DNA of 64,000 bases from Elephas maximus indicus (GCF_024166365.1 NC_064842.1:11007001-11071000), one strand, 5' to 3'; positions 22,375 to 33,957 are shown, counted from the first letter of the stretch. The notes: generated by a model from the letters alone, not told the origin. Translations and numbers: made by a program.

Positions 22375-22535
22375 ACATTATTTCATACTTTTATTCATTC
22401 ATTTAACAAATACTGAGCACTCGCATTCCAGGCACTGAGTTTTGTGCTGAGGATGTACAGTGAACTAGGTAGATTTAGTCTATACACTCATAGGTGTTAT
22501 ACGCCATTTGGAAGGACAGGCAGGAAAATAATTAT
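22375..22535 (+). mobile_element. L2-like fragment
   Basis: ttcattcatttaacaaatac, tgagcactcgcattccaggc and actgagttttgtgctgagga form the common L2-type series of 3' words. Orientation is uncertain. Confidence 0.5.
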
Positions 22536-22606
22536 ATGAGCAAAAGAGTACTCACATTTTGTTCCCACCTGCCCAAGATCCAGTGAGACCTCTAAACCTA
22601 AAATAA

Positions 22607-22786
22607 AACAAAAACCAAAGCCAAAAACACCTGCTGCTCTTGAGTCAATTCTGACCCATAGAGGCCCTACAGGACAGAGTAGAACTGCCCCATAGGGTTT
22701 CCAAGGAGCAGCTGGCTGGTGGCTTCCAACTGCTGACTTTTTGATTAGCAGCTAAACTCTTAACCACTGCACCATGAGAGCTAGGG
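22607..22786 (-). mobile_element. AfroSINE, antisense
   Basis: aaccaaagccaaaaacacct at the tail end, tctgacccatagaggcccta, ggtttccaaggagcagctgg, tcttaaccactgcaccatga at the head. Confidence 0.9.
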
Positions 22787-23321
22787 CAAGCGTTTCAGGC
22801 CAGTCCTCTCTCTTTTTCTCCTCTCCTGACCAGCCACTCTCGCTGGAATTCCCTCACAGAAAGGTGCCTAGTATCTGCCTCCTCCCCACAGAGTGGGGTG
22901 CTCTGGATCTTCCAAGATGTATCAATTAACGCATATAAATGACTAATACTGCTAATAGGAGAATGGCAGAAGAAATAAGTGTGCTTATCTGGATATATCA
23001 GGCCAACAAAAGTAGAAATTTATCCAAGAGGATGACTCGAAAATTCAGCATTGTGTAGACGAGTTCAAGAAGGTAAAGTCCTCTTATGGTGCTTTTGCAG
23101 GGCTAAGTTAGAGATAAGCCACCTCAGAATAACACCAGAGTCAACACAGACTTTACGGAGTCCAGAGCGTGCTTCTGAAGAGGAGCTAGAGCTCTTTTGA
23201 CTCCTGATCCGTGGGGAAAAAATGGCTCAATAAAGTTATTAAAATAAAGTGTTTTTTTCATACAAATATAAAATGAACATCTCTCAAATATTCTATTTAA
23301 CTCATTAATTAATAAGGAAAT
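22787..23321. other. Unassigned
   Basis: No gene or repeat is recognised. Confidence 0.4.
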
Positions 23322-26300
23322 GTTGTTGTTAGGTGCCGTCGAGTCGGTTCCGACTCATAGCAGCCCTAGGCACAACAGAACAAAACACTGCCTGGTCCTG
23401 AGCCATCCTCACTACCCTTGTTACGCTAGAGCTCATTGTCGCAGCCACTGTGTCAATCCACCTCCCTGAGGGTCTTCCTCTTTTCCGCCAGCCCTGTGCT
23501 CTGCCAAGCATGATGTCCTTCTCCACGGACTGATCCCTCCCGACAGCATGTGCAAAGTATGTAAGACGCAGTCTTGCCATCCTTGCCTCTAAGGAGCATT
23601 CTGGCTGTACTTCTAAAACAGATTTGTTCATCCTTTTCGCAGTCCATGGTATATTCAATATTCTTCACCAACACCACAATTCAAAAGTGTCAATTCTTCG
23701 GTCTTCCTTATTCATTGTCCAGCTTTCACACACATATTATGCGATTGAAAATACCATGGCTTGGGTCAGGCACACCTTAGTCTTCAAGGTGACATCTTTG
23801 CTCTTCAACACTTTGAAGAGGTCCTTTGCAGCGGATTTGCCCAATGCAATGCGTCTTTTGATTTCTTGACTGCTACTTCCATGGCTGTTGATTGTGGATC
23901 CAAGTAAAATGAAATCCTTGACAACTTCAATCTTTTCTCCATTTATCATGACGTTGCTCATGGGTCCAGTTGTGAGGATTTTTGTTTTCTTTGTGTTGAG
24001 GTGCAATCCATACTGAAGGCTGTGGTCTTTGATCTTCATTAGTAAGTGCTTCAAGTCCTCTTCACTTTCAGCAAGCAAGGTTGTGTCATCTGCATAACGC
24101 AGGTTGTTAAAGAGTCTTCCTCCAATCCAGATACCCTGTTCTTCTTCATATAGTCCAGCTTCTCAGATTATTTGTTCAGCATACAGATTGAATAGGTATG
24201 GTGAAAGAATACAGCCCTGATGCACACCTTTCCAGACTTTAAGCCAATCAGCATCCCCTTGTTCTGTCTGAACAACCACCTCTTGATCTATGTAAAGGTT
24301 CCTCATGAGCACAATAAAGTGTTCGGGAATTCCCATTCTTTGCAATGTTATCCATAGTTTGTTATGATCCACACAGTCAAATGTCTTTGCATAGTCAATA
24401 AAACACAGGTAAACATCCTTCTGGTGTTATCTGCTTTCAGCCAGGATACATCTGACATCGGCGATGATATCCCTGGTTCCACATCCTCTTCTGAAACCGG
24501 CCTGAATTTCTGGCAGTTCCCTGTTGATACACTGCTGCAGCCGTTTTTGGATGACCTCCAGCAAAATTTTGCTTGTGTGTGATATTAATGATATTGTTCT
24601 ATAATTTCCACATTAGGTTGGATCACCTTTCTTGGGGATAGGCATAAGTATGGATCTCTTCTAGTCAGTTGGCCAGGAAGCTGTCTTCCATATTTCTTGG
24701 CATAGACGAGTGAGCACCTCCAGTGCTGCATCTTTTTGTTGAAACACCCCAGTTGATATTCCGTCAATTCCTGGAGCCTTGTTTTCCACCAGTGCCTTCA
24801 GAGCAGCTTGGACTTCTTCCTTCAGTACCATCAGTTCCTGACCATATGCCAGCTCTTGAAATGGTTGAATATAGACTAATTCTTTTTGGTATAATGTCTC
24901 TATGTATTCCTTCCATCTTCTTTTGATGCTTCCAGCGTCGTTTAATATTTTCCCCATAGAATCCTTCACTATTGCAACTCGAGGCTTGAATTTTTTCTTC
25001 AGTTCTTTCAGCTTGAGAAACGCCGAGCGTGCTCTTCCCTTTTGGTTTTCCATCTCCAGCTCTTTCCACATGTCATTATAATACTTCACTTTGTCTTCTC
25101 AAGACACCGTTTGAAATCTTCTGCTCAGTTGTTTACTTCATCAATTCTTCTTTTTGCTTTAGCTGCTCGACGTTTGAGACCAAGTTTCAGAGTCTCCTCT
25201 GACATCCATCTTGGTCTTTTCTTTCTTTCCTGTCTTTTCAGTGACCTCTTGATTTCTTCATGGATGATGTCCTTGATGTCATTCCACAACTGGTCTGGTC
25301 TTCAGTCACTAGTGTTCAATGTGTCAAATCTATTCTTGAGATGGTCTCTAAATTCAGGTGGGATATACTCAAGGTCCTATTTTGGCTCTTGTGGACTTGC
25401 TCTGATTTTCTTCAGTTCCAGCTTGAACTTGCATATGAGCAGTTGATGGTCTGTTCCACAGTTGGCCTCTGGCCTTGTTCTGAATGATGATACTGAGGTT
25501 TTCCATCATCTCTTTCCACAGATGTAGTCAATTTGATTTCTGTGTGTTCCATTTGGTGAGGTCCATGTGTATTTTAGTATAGTCGCCATTTATGTTGTTG
25601 AAAGAAGGTATTTGCAGTGAAGAAGTCGTTGGTCTTGCAAAATTCTATCATTCGATCTCTGTCATTGTTTCTATCTGGCAAGGCCATATTTTCCAACTAC
25701 TAATCCTTCTTTGTTTCCAACTTCCGCATTCCAATCGCCAGTAATTATCAGTGCATCTTGATTGCATGTTCTATCAATTTCAGACTGCAGTAGCTGATAA
25801 AAATCTTCTATTTCTTCATCTTTGTCCCTAGTGGTTCCTGCTTAAATTTGAATAATAGTCGTATTAACTGGTCTTCCTTGTAGGCATATGGATATTATCC
25901 TATCACTGACAGTGTTGTATGTACTTCAGGATAGATCTTGAAACATTCTTTTTGACGATGAATGCAACACCATTCCTCTTTGAGTTGTCATTCCCTGCAT
26001 AGTAGGCTGTATGATTGTCTGATTCAAAATGGACAATACCAGTCCATTTCAGCTCACTAATGCCTAGCATATCGATGTTTATGCATTCCATTTCATTTTT
26101 GACGATTTCCAATTTTCCTAGATTCATACTTCGTACATTTCAGGCTCCGATTATTAATGGATATTTGCAGCTGTTTCTTCTCATTTTGACTCGAGCCACA
26201 TCAGCAAATGAAGGTCCTGATAGCTTTATTCCATCCACCTCATTAAGGTCGACTCTTTTTTTTTTTTTTTTTCTAGTTTGAGGAGGCAGGTCTTCCGCAG

Positions 26301-26540
26301 TCATCTTTTGAGTGCCTTCTAATCTGAGGGGCTCATCTTCCAGAACTATATCAGACAATGTTCTGCTGCTATTCATAAGGTTTTCGCTGGCCAATGCTTT
26401 TCAGAAGTAGACTGTCGGGTCCTTCTTCCTAGTCTGTCTTAGTCTGGAAACTCAGCGGAAACCTGTCCTCCATAGGTGACCCTGCTGGTATCTGAATGCT
26501 GGTGGCATAGCTCCCAGGATCACAGCCACATGCAAGCCCC
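23322..26540 (-). mobile_element. Near full-length RTE LINE, antisense
   Basis: About 3.2 kb, close to the full length of RTE-clade LINEs. From the 3' end: shared tail (23,322-23,370); C-terminal part; reverse transcriptase with an intact YADD (rc of 24,090-24,101), RQGCILSPYLFN-like (near 24,200) and the LTRLCQEIWKTASWPTD region (24,661-24,720); linker (24,800-25,250); APE-type endonuclease whose N-terminus includes MLGISELKWTG (near 26,060); and a 5' leader with MASENLMN-like reading (26,370-26,394) and ctaagacagactaggaagaa at 26,425-26,444. Stops and frameshifts break it into many pieces, so it is dead. An A-rich expansion (AAG codons, 26,252-26,270) lies in the leader. No clear target-site duplication was found. 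Confidence 0.93.
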
Positions 26541-27605
26541 GACGGTACGGCAAACTGAAATAGTAAGGTGTTAAAAACTGGTTCAAATGAGAATCCAAAG
26601 TACGGACATATATATTGGCAATGAGGGACGCAGAAATAAATTTGTGCACAATTGACTTACAACATGGCACAGAGTTACATCAATGCACCTTCACTGGACA
26701 AAACTCGCTTGCGTTTCTATGAAAAAGAATCATTTGCATTGCTGTCAGTTTTTCTACAACCTACAGAGTTGAAAAATAACTTGAAGACCATGAAAGTTTC
26801 AGTCCCCATAATCAGATAACCTGGAAGAGTACACAAGACAAGTCCTAGTTGTCCACTGAAAAGGCATCAGTTATCTTTGGGGTCTATTATATGTCTTTCA
26901 TAATTTTTCCTGGCAAAGTCTTCCTGTGGACTTTGATAAGAGAAGAACAGCTAAGTGGCTTGAAAACATTGGGAGACAGATCCCTTGCTGTGTTGGGTGA
27001 CCCCTGTACAGTCTAATAAAGAACATCAGTCATCCCCCTAAGAAAAAAACACTTAAATATGCAAATTAATAGATACAAACGAGTGCAAATATGTTGCAAC
27101 TTACGTGCACTAGGCTGGAGTGGAATCAGAGGATCGGTAGGGTTCCTTATAAGACTGATAATTCTAACTCTGAGATGCCAGGATTAGAGTTTCTCTTAAC
27201 GTGGAATAAACTAATGACTTTTAGAAATTGCACAGAGTGCCTGAGCCATTACTATGGTAGGCATTGGAAGCAATGAACAAGAACTAGAAGATGTGATCCA
27301 GAAAAAGAGAACAAGTGAAATAAAGTAGGAAGCAGTGTAGTCTCAAATACCACATTTTGCATTGTGGTTGGAGCCTGGGGAGAGAGAACTGTGCGCTACA
27401 ATATTGGAAGCAGTTTGTCCACATGAAGTACACGGAAAAAGAATCAAGGGGACTGCATTCGCAAATAGGAATAATTGACTGTGGGCACATGTGACAAACA
27501 GATTGCTGAGTCTGGCCTGTAATAAGCTAAATGTGGAACAAATTGTTACATAATTACATTATTAATATAGGACGGAGCCAGCAAAATGCTGCTATGGTTC
27601 ACAAA
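26541..27605. other. Unassigned intergenic
   Basis: No gene, RNA or repeat is recognised. Confidence 0.4.
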
Positions 27606-27609
27606 CAAG

Positions 27610-27850
27610 GGTATTGCATGTAGGTAACCATAAACACCTACATCGCTATAGCATTTTACACTTTCAAATACCTGTTCTCGTTAATAACCCCTTGATGAAT
27701 ATATTGTTATTTCTGTTTTACAGTAGGAGAAGTTGAAGCTCAAATAGGATAATATCAGGGAGCAGGTGGGTGCAGAGACAGCACTTATCTGGGTTCCCCT
27801 GTCTTTCATTAAACCATAGCTGCTGCTTCTGTGCCATGAATCAGTCCTTC
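27610..27850 (-). mobile_element. MIR-type SINE, antisense
   Basis: atagcattttacactttcaa, ttcctgttctcgttaataac-like words, then tgttttacagtaggagaagt and gaagctcaaataggataata give the antisense MIR (MIR3/MIRc-like) layout. Diverged. Confidence 0.65.
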
Positions 27851-28109
27851 TATTGCGCTCCCTGGCTGGATCCCAGATGGAATTCTCTATGGAACCAGAG
27901 GTCAGGCGAGAACTACCCAGGGCATCAAAACATGGGAAAACAAGACCCACTAACAAAGGCCAAAAGACCTGTGATTATGTCCTTTGGAGACCAGAAAGCT
28001 GAAGGGAACACAGTGGATATCACTGAGGCTGAAATTCTGAATGCAAAATAGTGACCAGCAGGATCCCCTGCTGGAAGACCCAACATTAGAAAATAATAAC
28101 AAGCTTCTT

Positions 28110-28355
28110 GGAAGGACTGGTTCTGTGCCAGGCATGGGCTATGTGAGGTACATCGGCTTTCTCACTTATTCTTCACCACAAACCTATGAGGTATGTACTG
28201 TTATTATCTACGATCATTATCTCTGAGGCATAGAGACGTTGGATGAGTCCCCAAGGTCCATGCCTCATAACTGGTAGAGAGTGAAACCCAGGTCTGTTGA
28301 ATTCTAAATCCCCCACTCTTCACCTCTCTGCCCTATACACACAATGCCACAGAGG
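28110..28355 (-). mobile_element. MIR, antisense
   Basis: tctgtgccaggcatgggcta, ctatgaggtatgtactgtta, tctctgaggcatagagacgt and aacccaggtctgttgaattc span most of a MIR in antisense. Confidence 0.88.
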
Positions 28356-28818
28356 CGATTATGGTTAATTAGGGGGCGGGACATTTCGTCTTGGAAGAGC
28401 GTCTAAGGAATTTGGAAAAATCCATCTTTGTGAATGAAGCAATAAATAAACACCAAATTTGTAAAACAATATTGGTAGCTTGCAATAATGTGTACTGAAG
28501 TGTACAATTCAAAGTTAAAAACAAAGAAGTGATCCATAATCTGAAAAGAATATTCACTATTCATGGTGTTCTAAAATTGAAACTGTAGGTGCCATGGGAT
28601 ATTGAGGTGATAGCTGGGGAGGGAATGGTATAATTTGGTGGAGAGTATGAAGTATACAAGGCTTTGAAATAAACTGAGTATTATTCTAGATTAGTAGCCA
28701 TTAGGTAAGTTATGTAAGTTAGGTAAGTTATTTGTATGGATACTACTTAGTAAGTGAGATAACAAAATCGTTATTGTTTGTTATAAATCCATGTTGCATG
28801 AAAACTGTGAATGCCTAT
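28356..28818. other. Unassigned
   Basis: No gene is recognised. A short direct repeat (taggtaagttat and variants) lies at 28,694-28,730. Confidence 0.4.
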
Positions 28819-28829
28819 GGAAAGAAATT

Positions 28830-29556
28830 AAAAATTTTTTTTTATTGTACTTTAGATGAAGGTTTATAGAGCAAACTAGTTTCTCATTAAACAATCAATA
28901 CATATATTGTTTTGTGACATTGGTTGCCAACCCCATGACATGTAAACACTCTCGCCTTCTCAACCTTGGGTTCCCCATTACCAGCTTTCCTGTCCCCTCC
29001 TGCTTTCTCATCCTTGCCCCTGGGGCTGGTGTGTCCATTTAATATTATTTTGTTTTATGGGCCTGTCTAATCTTTGGTGGTGCAGTGATTAAGAGGTTGG
29101 CAAAATGTCAGCAGTTCAAATCCACCAGGTGCTCCTTGGAAACCCTATGGGGCAGTTCTACTCTGTCCTATAGGGTCACTATGAGTCGGAATTGACCCAA
29201 CAGCAACAGGTTTTGAGTTTTCTAATCTTTGGCTGAAGGTTTTTTAAACCTCAGGAATGACTTCAGTACTAAGCTATAAGGGCGTCCAGGGGCCAAACTC
29301 TCGGGGTTTCTCTAGTCTCTCTCAGACCAGTAAGTCTGGTCTTTTTTGTGAGTTAGAATTTTGTTCTATGTTTTTCTCCAGCTCTGTCTGGGACCCTCCA
29401 TTGTGATCCCTGTCAGAGCAGCCGGTGGTGGTAGCTGGGCACCATATAGTTGTGCCGGACGCAGTCTGGTGGAGGTTGTGGTAGTTATGGTCCTCTAGTC
29501 CTTTGGACTAATCTTTCCCTCGTGTCTTTGGTTTTCTTCATGCTCCCTTGCTCCAG
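28830..29556 (-). mobile_element. L1 3' UTR insertion, antisense, with TSD
   Basis: Antisense poly(A), then tttagatgaaggtttataga, ccccatgacatgtaaacact, gcagtctggtggaggttgtg and other L1 3' UTR words. The same subfamily appears at 37,101-37,446. A perfect 11-bp duplication ggaaagaaatt flanks it (28,819-28,829 and 29,557-29,567), so this is a complete 5'-truncated insertion. A SINE at 29,078-29,220 is nested within it. Confidence 0.92.
29078..29220 (+). mobile_element. AfroSINE nested in L1, with TSD
   Basis: Head gtgcagtgattaagaggttg, body ccttggaaaccctatggggc, tail tatgagtcggaattgaccca. Flanked by a perfect 12-bp duplication tctaatctttgg at 29,066-29,077 and 29,221-29,232. It is low-divergence and younger than the host L1. 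Confidence 0.95.
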
Positions 29557-29567
29557 GGAAAGAAATT

Positions 29568-30167
29568 TTGATTTGGTAAACTATCCATTTAAAAGAACTA
29601 CTGCTTTTAGATGAGATTTACTGCTTTTAGATGAGATTCTAATAAGATACAAAGGAGATTCTAAAATTTTACCAAGTGCTATCTTTAAACATTACACTGG
29701 TCTTCAATTATTCAGTTGGAGCCACTAGCATCTAAACTGGGGAGATAGCCTCATTTTCCAGCAAATTGCCTCAGACGAAAATCTAATACAATTAAAAAGG
29801 ACAAAGTCCAGAAAAATCATGATGTCAAACGTCCCAAGCTGCCAAGGATTGCTTTTATTTTCTTTGACTTCTTTTGTTTGATCCTTTTCCTAGCTAGCGC
29901 TCTGGGATTGTTCAAACCTCTCTCTTCCTTCTACCTCTCTATCAACACCGACTTTCAGTAGAGTACCTTTTTTTCAAGTCTGCTTAGTACCATTTTGGGA
30001 ACTAGAGTTCCAGATGTGTTCCACCAAAACACCAGACCAACAACTGGCTCTGTAGGGTGAGCTTTCTATGGAAACTGGCCCCCCACCACTACTGGCACAT
30101 TATTAAACAGAACACAACATCCTCATTGGAGAAATTTACATCTGAATTATTTATGAAAGTCCAGTGG
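29568..30167. other. Unassigned, with one short tandem duplication
   Basis: No gene is recognised. A perfect 20-bp tandem pair (tactgcttttagatgagatt) lies at 29,599-29,618 and 29,619-29,638. Confidence 0.45.
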
Positions 30168-30181
30168 TAACACCAAGGATG

Positions 30182-30390
30182 TTGTTGTTGTTGGGTGCCT
30201 TGGAGTCAATTTTGACTCATAGCAACCCCATATGACAAAGTAGAATCGCTCCATAGGGTTTTTAGGCTGTTATCTTTACAGGAGCAGATTGCTAGGCTTT
30301 TCTTCCATGGAGCTGCTGGGTGGGTTCTAGCTGCCAACCTTTTAGTTAGCAGCCAAGTGAGCACTTAGCTGTTGTGCCACCAAAGCTCCT
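30182..30390 (-). mobile_element. AfroSINE, antisense, with TSD
   Basis: ttgttgttgggtgccttgga, atctttacaggagcagattg and gttgtgccaccaaagctcct. The flanks taacaccaaggatg (30,168-30,181) and taacaccaagaatg (30,391-30,404) differ at one base. Confidence 0.93.
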
Positions 30391-30582
30391 TAACACCAAG
30401 AATGATGAGAACTTAATTGATCAAGAGGGCTCACTGCAGCAACTAAAGAGGCTGCCCTAAAGAAATTCCTTTCTCTAACTTTAGAGTCACAGGGGAGAGT
30501 TTTTTCCTGGCAGCATTTGAATAGCCCTTTTGTCCCTACCTCCAGTCACCAAAGTTTTAGAAATACTGGGGTCTAACCTCAT

Positions 30583-30752
30583 GGTGGACCTGGGTGGTGC
30601 AAACAGTTAAGCTCTTGACTACTAGCCAAAAGGTTGTTGGTTGGAACCCACCCAGAGGTACCTCAGAAGACAGGCCTGGTGATCTGCTTCTGAAAGGCCA
30701 CAGGCTTGAAAGCCCTAAGGAGCAGTTAGATGGCAACTAACAACAGCAACCA
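30583..30752 (+). mobile_element. AfroSINE, sense
   Basis: tgggtggtgcaaacagttaa, cacccagaggtacctcagaa, ggcctggtgatctgcttctg. The tail is internally deleted (agatggcaactaacaacagc). Confidence 0.87.
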
Positions 30753-30914
30753 CCCCACAGCACATGGCCATGAAATTGGGATTTTTTTTTTTAATTATAA
30801 AAATAATTTTTGCATGACCTATTTTAATGTTTTCATTGTGCTGGAAGTTAAAATACCAGTCTGTCCAGTTCAGCTCAAGGCATATGGCCACACTGGTGCA
30901 GTGATGTCACTAGG

Positions 30915-31403
30915 TGTCTTAGTCATCTACTGCCGCCATAATAGAAATATCACAAGTGGGTGGCTTCAACAAACAGTAGTTTATTCTCTCACTGTCTGGG
31001 AGGTTAGAAGCCCAAATTCAGAGTGTTAGCTCCAGGGAAAGGCTTTCTTTCTCTGTTGGCTCAGGGAGAAGGTCCTAGTCATCGATCTTTCCTTGGGCTA
31101 GGAGCTTTTTGGTGCAAGGGCCCCAAGTCCAAAGGACGTGCACTCCTGGCTCTGCTTTCTTGGTGTTATGAAGTCCCCAGGTCCCTGCTTGCTGCTCTTT
31201 TTTATATCTCAAAAGAGATTGGCTTAAGACACAATCCAATCTTGTAGATTGAGTCCTGCCTCATTAACATAACTGCCACTAATCCCATCTCTTTAACATC
31301 CTAGAGAAAGGATTTACAACACATAGGAAAATCACATCAAATGACAAAATGGTGGACAATCACACAATACTGGGAATCACGCCCTAGGATTCAATCCATG
31401 ACA
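30915..31403 (-). mobile_element. Solo LTR, MaLR/ERV-L-like, 5-bp TSD
   Basis: TG...CA-bounded (TGTCTTAG to CCATGACA) with perfect 5-bp repeats CTAGG at 30,910-30,914 and 31,404-31,408. On the minus strand it has a TATA-like gagatataaaaaag near 31,200 and an aataaactactgtttgttg-type end, as in MaLR LTRs. It sits inside the left end of the possible DNA element. Confidence 0.8.
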
Positions 31404-31618
31404 CTAGGGTTGGTGTCACCCAGTGGGGTAACTCATGGTGTCACCCCTCCCATGCTAATTACCACAATATTGTAGTTAACACACCAGAAAAGTTGACAAA
31501 ATCAGCAACTATAAAAATACCAGCAGCAATGAAAACAACAGTGTGTGCTTGTAGCACGTGATTCGAAGCATCATTGTAAATGGGTAATAATGACAGCTCT
31601 GACTGGAACACATTAAAA

Positions 31619-31785
31619 CCAAAAACCAAACCTATTACCGTCAAGTCGATTCTGACTCATAGCAACTCTAAAGGACAGAGTAGAACTGCCCTATGGTGTT
31701 TCCAAGGAGCACCTCGTAAATTCAAACTGCCAGCCTTTTGGTTAGTAGCCACAGCTCTTAACCACTATGCCTCCAGGGTTCCTAT
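31619..31785 (-). mobile_element. AfroSINE 1 of a same-site pair
   Basis: ccaaaaaccaaacctattac, ttctgactcatagcaactct, aaccactatgcctccagggt. Flanked by a perfect 14-bp duplication ggaacacattaaaa at 31,605-31,618 and 31,786-31,799. Confidence 0.94.
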
Positions 31786-31799
31786 GGAACACATTAAAA

Positions 31800-31965
31800 A
31801 AAAAAAAAAAAACCTTTGCCATTTAATCGATTCCAACTCATAGCAACCCTGTAGGACAGAGTAGACCTGCCCCATAGGGTTTTCCAAGGAGCACCTGGTG
31901 GATTCAAGCTGCCCACCTTCTGGTTAGCAACTGTAACTCTTAACCTCTATGCCACCGAGGTATCC
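31800..31965 (-). mobile_element. AfroSINE 2 of a same-site pair
   Basis: A-rich start, then tttgccatttaatcgattcc, ggttttccaaggagcacctg and tctatgccaccgaggtatcc. Its left duplication is the right copy of the previous SINE; its right copy is ggaacacaccaga at 31,968-31,980. Confidence 0.93.
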
Positions 31966-32218
31966 ATGGAACACACCAGAAGGTTGAAAAATAAATTAGC
32001 ATAGAGTTTTAGCTTCGTAGATACATTAGTAGTACACGTAAGCTGGGCTTATGGAATTTTTGTTGTTGTTATAACTACAGGAATATTTTTATAAAAAATA
32101 ATAAATTTCTGCTGAAACACTGCACAAAAATTTTATAGACAGTTGTTTTGGTTTCACCCCCCTGACAGTGTCACCCAGTGCAGTCTGCACCCCCGACACT
32201 CCCCTAGTGATGCCACTT

Positions 32219-32369
32219 CCCTGGTAGCAACTGGCCTGTCTTCCCCAATCCAAAGGTGTCCCCTTTACTGGATCTGATTTCAGGGATAGAGCTCTGCTCC
32301 CATGGTGGATCTCTGCCAGAATGATTATGTTCCCACCAGTACAAATTGGAAACTCCATTTCTTTTGAGA
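32219..32369. other. Unassigned flank of possible ERV-L fragment
   Basis: On the minus strand this gives an 89-codon frame (32,089-32,358). I recognise no domain in it. Confidence 0.3.
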
Positions 32370-32548
32370 ATTTAAGTATTCCTGGAGGCAGGGGGATGGC
32401 TCATTCTTTTTCTCCCTGTGCGTGATTCTCAGTGTCTCTTTAGGGTCAGCTGGTTCTTGCTTTTTCTCCAGTACTCCCTGCTTCCCCTACTGACTGATTA
32501 AGGTTCTGGCATTTTGCCTCCTGAATTTTCTGAGAGCTTGTCATTGCT
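32370..32548 (-). repeat. Duplicated segment, copy A
   Basis: Matches 35,490-35,668 over about 180 bases in the same orientation: tctttttctccctgtgcgtg, tttttctccagtactccctg, gttctggcattttgcctyct, gaattttctgagagcttgtc. Copy B lies against the ERV-L dUTPase remnant, so this is probably ERV-L internal sequence too. Confidence 0.75.
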
Positions 32549-33410
32549 CAAAGCTGTGGTAACTATTTTATTTTCTAATTCGCTTATGAGGATAATGGAA
32601 TGGTTTTAATTTGACTCATCCACAGCCTTATGATTTCCCAGTAGATTTTTTTTTTTTTTTTTTTTTTCCGTTGCCTTGTTTGGCAAAATCCCTGATTTGT
32701 CCTTGGCTAATTCAAAGGACAAGCAAAAGAGATGTTTTCAGGTGTCCTTTATATCAAAAATCGATAATAAATTATGGACTTATTAAATAAACTTGTCTTG
32801 CTGCCAAAGGCAAAATAAATAAAGATGTTTGCTTCAATGAAGATAGCTTTATGTTTCCAGCCTTTTCTAAATCTTGCCTGGATCTGCAGGGCATTAACAC
32901 ATTAAAGAAAATCTTCAGCAGTGACTAAAGGCCCCTGTTCCTAAACCATCTTCATCGTACTGCTTAATCATTGCTCCTTTGGGCCTGGGCTCAGAGGAGA
33001 CGCACATTTAGGAAAGGATTTATGGATGGAAAACAGCTGAAGACAACTTGATGGAATGATCCAAACCATCCTGAGGTGAAACAACAAATTATATGGGGAG
33101 AAACAATCCAGGGATTATTTTTATCAGTTGTGTTAGCCATTGGTTAGACATTTTTGCTTTGTGTTTGGTTTCTTTTCGGGTATATGCATTTCTCCAAATT
33201 CCAAGGCACCTCCTCCTCCTTGTGCAGTCTCTGCGTCGCCTGACCCCTCCTGTTCCCTGAGTCTCCCTATTGCTGTTTAGCCAATTTCTCTTCTCTTGCT
33301 TGGTTCCAAGATCTCTAGAAGAAACTTCTGTGCTTCAAGAATGGGTTTGTAGAAAAGTGCAAACTATGAGAAATTTTTCTTCAGAGCTTTCCAGTTCTTT
33401 TTTTTGTCCT
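32549..33410. other. Unassigned; T-run
   Basis: No gene is recognised. A T21 run lies at about 32,648-32,668. Confidence 0.4.
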
Positions 33411-33414
33411 TTTT

Positions 33415-33434
33415 TGTTGTGTGTGTGTGTGTGT
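33415..33434. repeat. (GT)n microsatellite
   Basis: About ten GT units, followed by a T6 run. Confidence 0.85.
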
Positions 33435-33462
33435 TTTTTAAAGACGTACAAGTGTTTTCTAC

Positions 33463-33957
33463 TACCGTTGCTGTTGAGTCAGTTCTTACTCATGGCAACC
33501 CCCTGTGTGTCAGATCCAAAAAAAGACAAACGATTGCCATTGAGTTGATTCTAACTCATAGCGACCCTATAGGACATAGCGGAACTGCCCCATATGGGGG
33601 CGGGGGGCGAGGTTAAACAGTACGTTTTTTTTTTTTAAGGTAAGCACAGACTTAATTACATTTACTTACTAATCTCTATACACAATTTCACATGGGTTTC
33701 CCCACATCTTCTGTAGCACAGGTGAAACTGTGCACTAGAGATTAGTAAGTAAGCACGAGCGAGCCCACGCGTACCTTGCTTAGTGAGTGACCCTCCCTCG
33801 GTCAGAGTAGACCTGTGCTCCAAAGAGTTTTCAGTGGCTGGTTTTTCAGAAGTAGATTGCCAGGTCTTTCTTCTGCGGCTACTCTGGGTGGACTCGAACA
33901 ACCAACGTTTCAGTTAGCGGCCAACCACGTTAACTATTTGCACTACCCAGGGACTCC
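33463..33957 (-). mobile_element. AfroSINE split by an insert
   Basis: The tail end is 33,463-33,514 (gttgctgttgagtcagttct, cctgtgtgtcag) and the rest resumes at about 33,788 (gtcagagtagacctgtgctc, agaagtagattgccaggtct, cactacccagggactcctcc). The word gtcaga occurs at both break points. The 270-base insert holds a second antisense SINE tail (33,528-33,600, gattgccattgagttgattc) and a strong hairpin. Confidence 0.75.
33662..33752. repeat. Hairpin: ~30-bp inverted repeat
   Basis: Left arm 33,662-33,691 and right arm 33,722-33,752. The outer 17 bases pair perfectly (ttacttactaatctcta with its complement), then a 2/3-base internal loop, then 11 bases with one mismatch (cacaatttcac). The loop is 30 bases. 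Confidence 0.85.

Larger units (their letters stand above)
30903..32218. mobile_element. Possible DNA element with inverted ends
   Basis: The left end reads gtgatgtcactagg (30,901-30,914, interrupted by an LTR, then resuming ctagggttggtgtcaccc). The right end, read on the minus strand from about 32,215, reads gtggcatcactaggggagtgt. The two ends share TCACTAGGG and GTGTC. Between them lie the LTR, two SINEs and AT-rich filler. No matching target duplication was found and no transposase remains; the element is unnamed. Confidence 0.3.
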
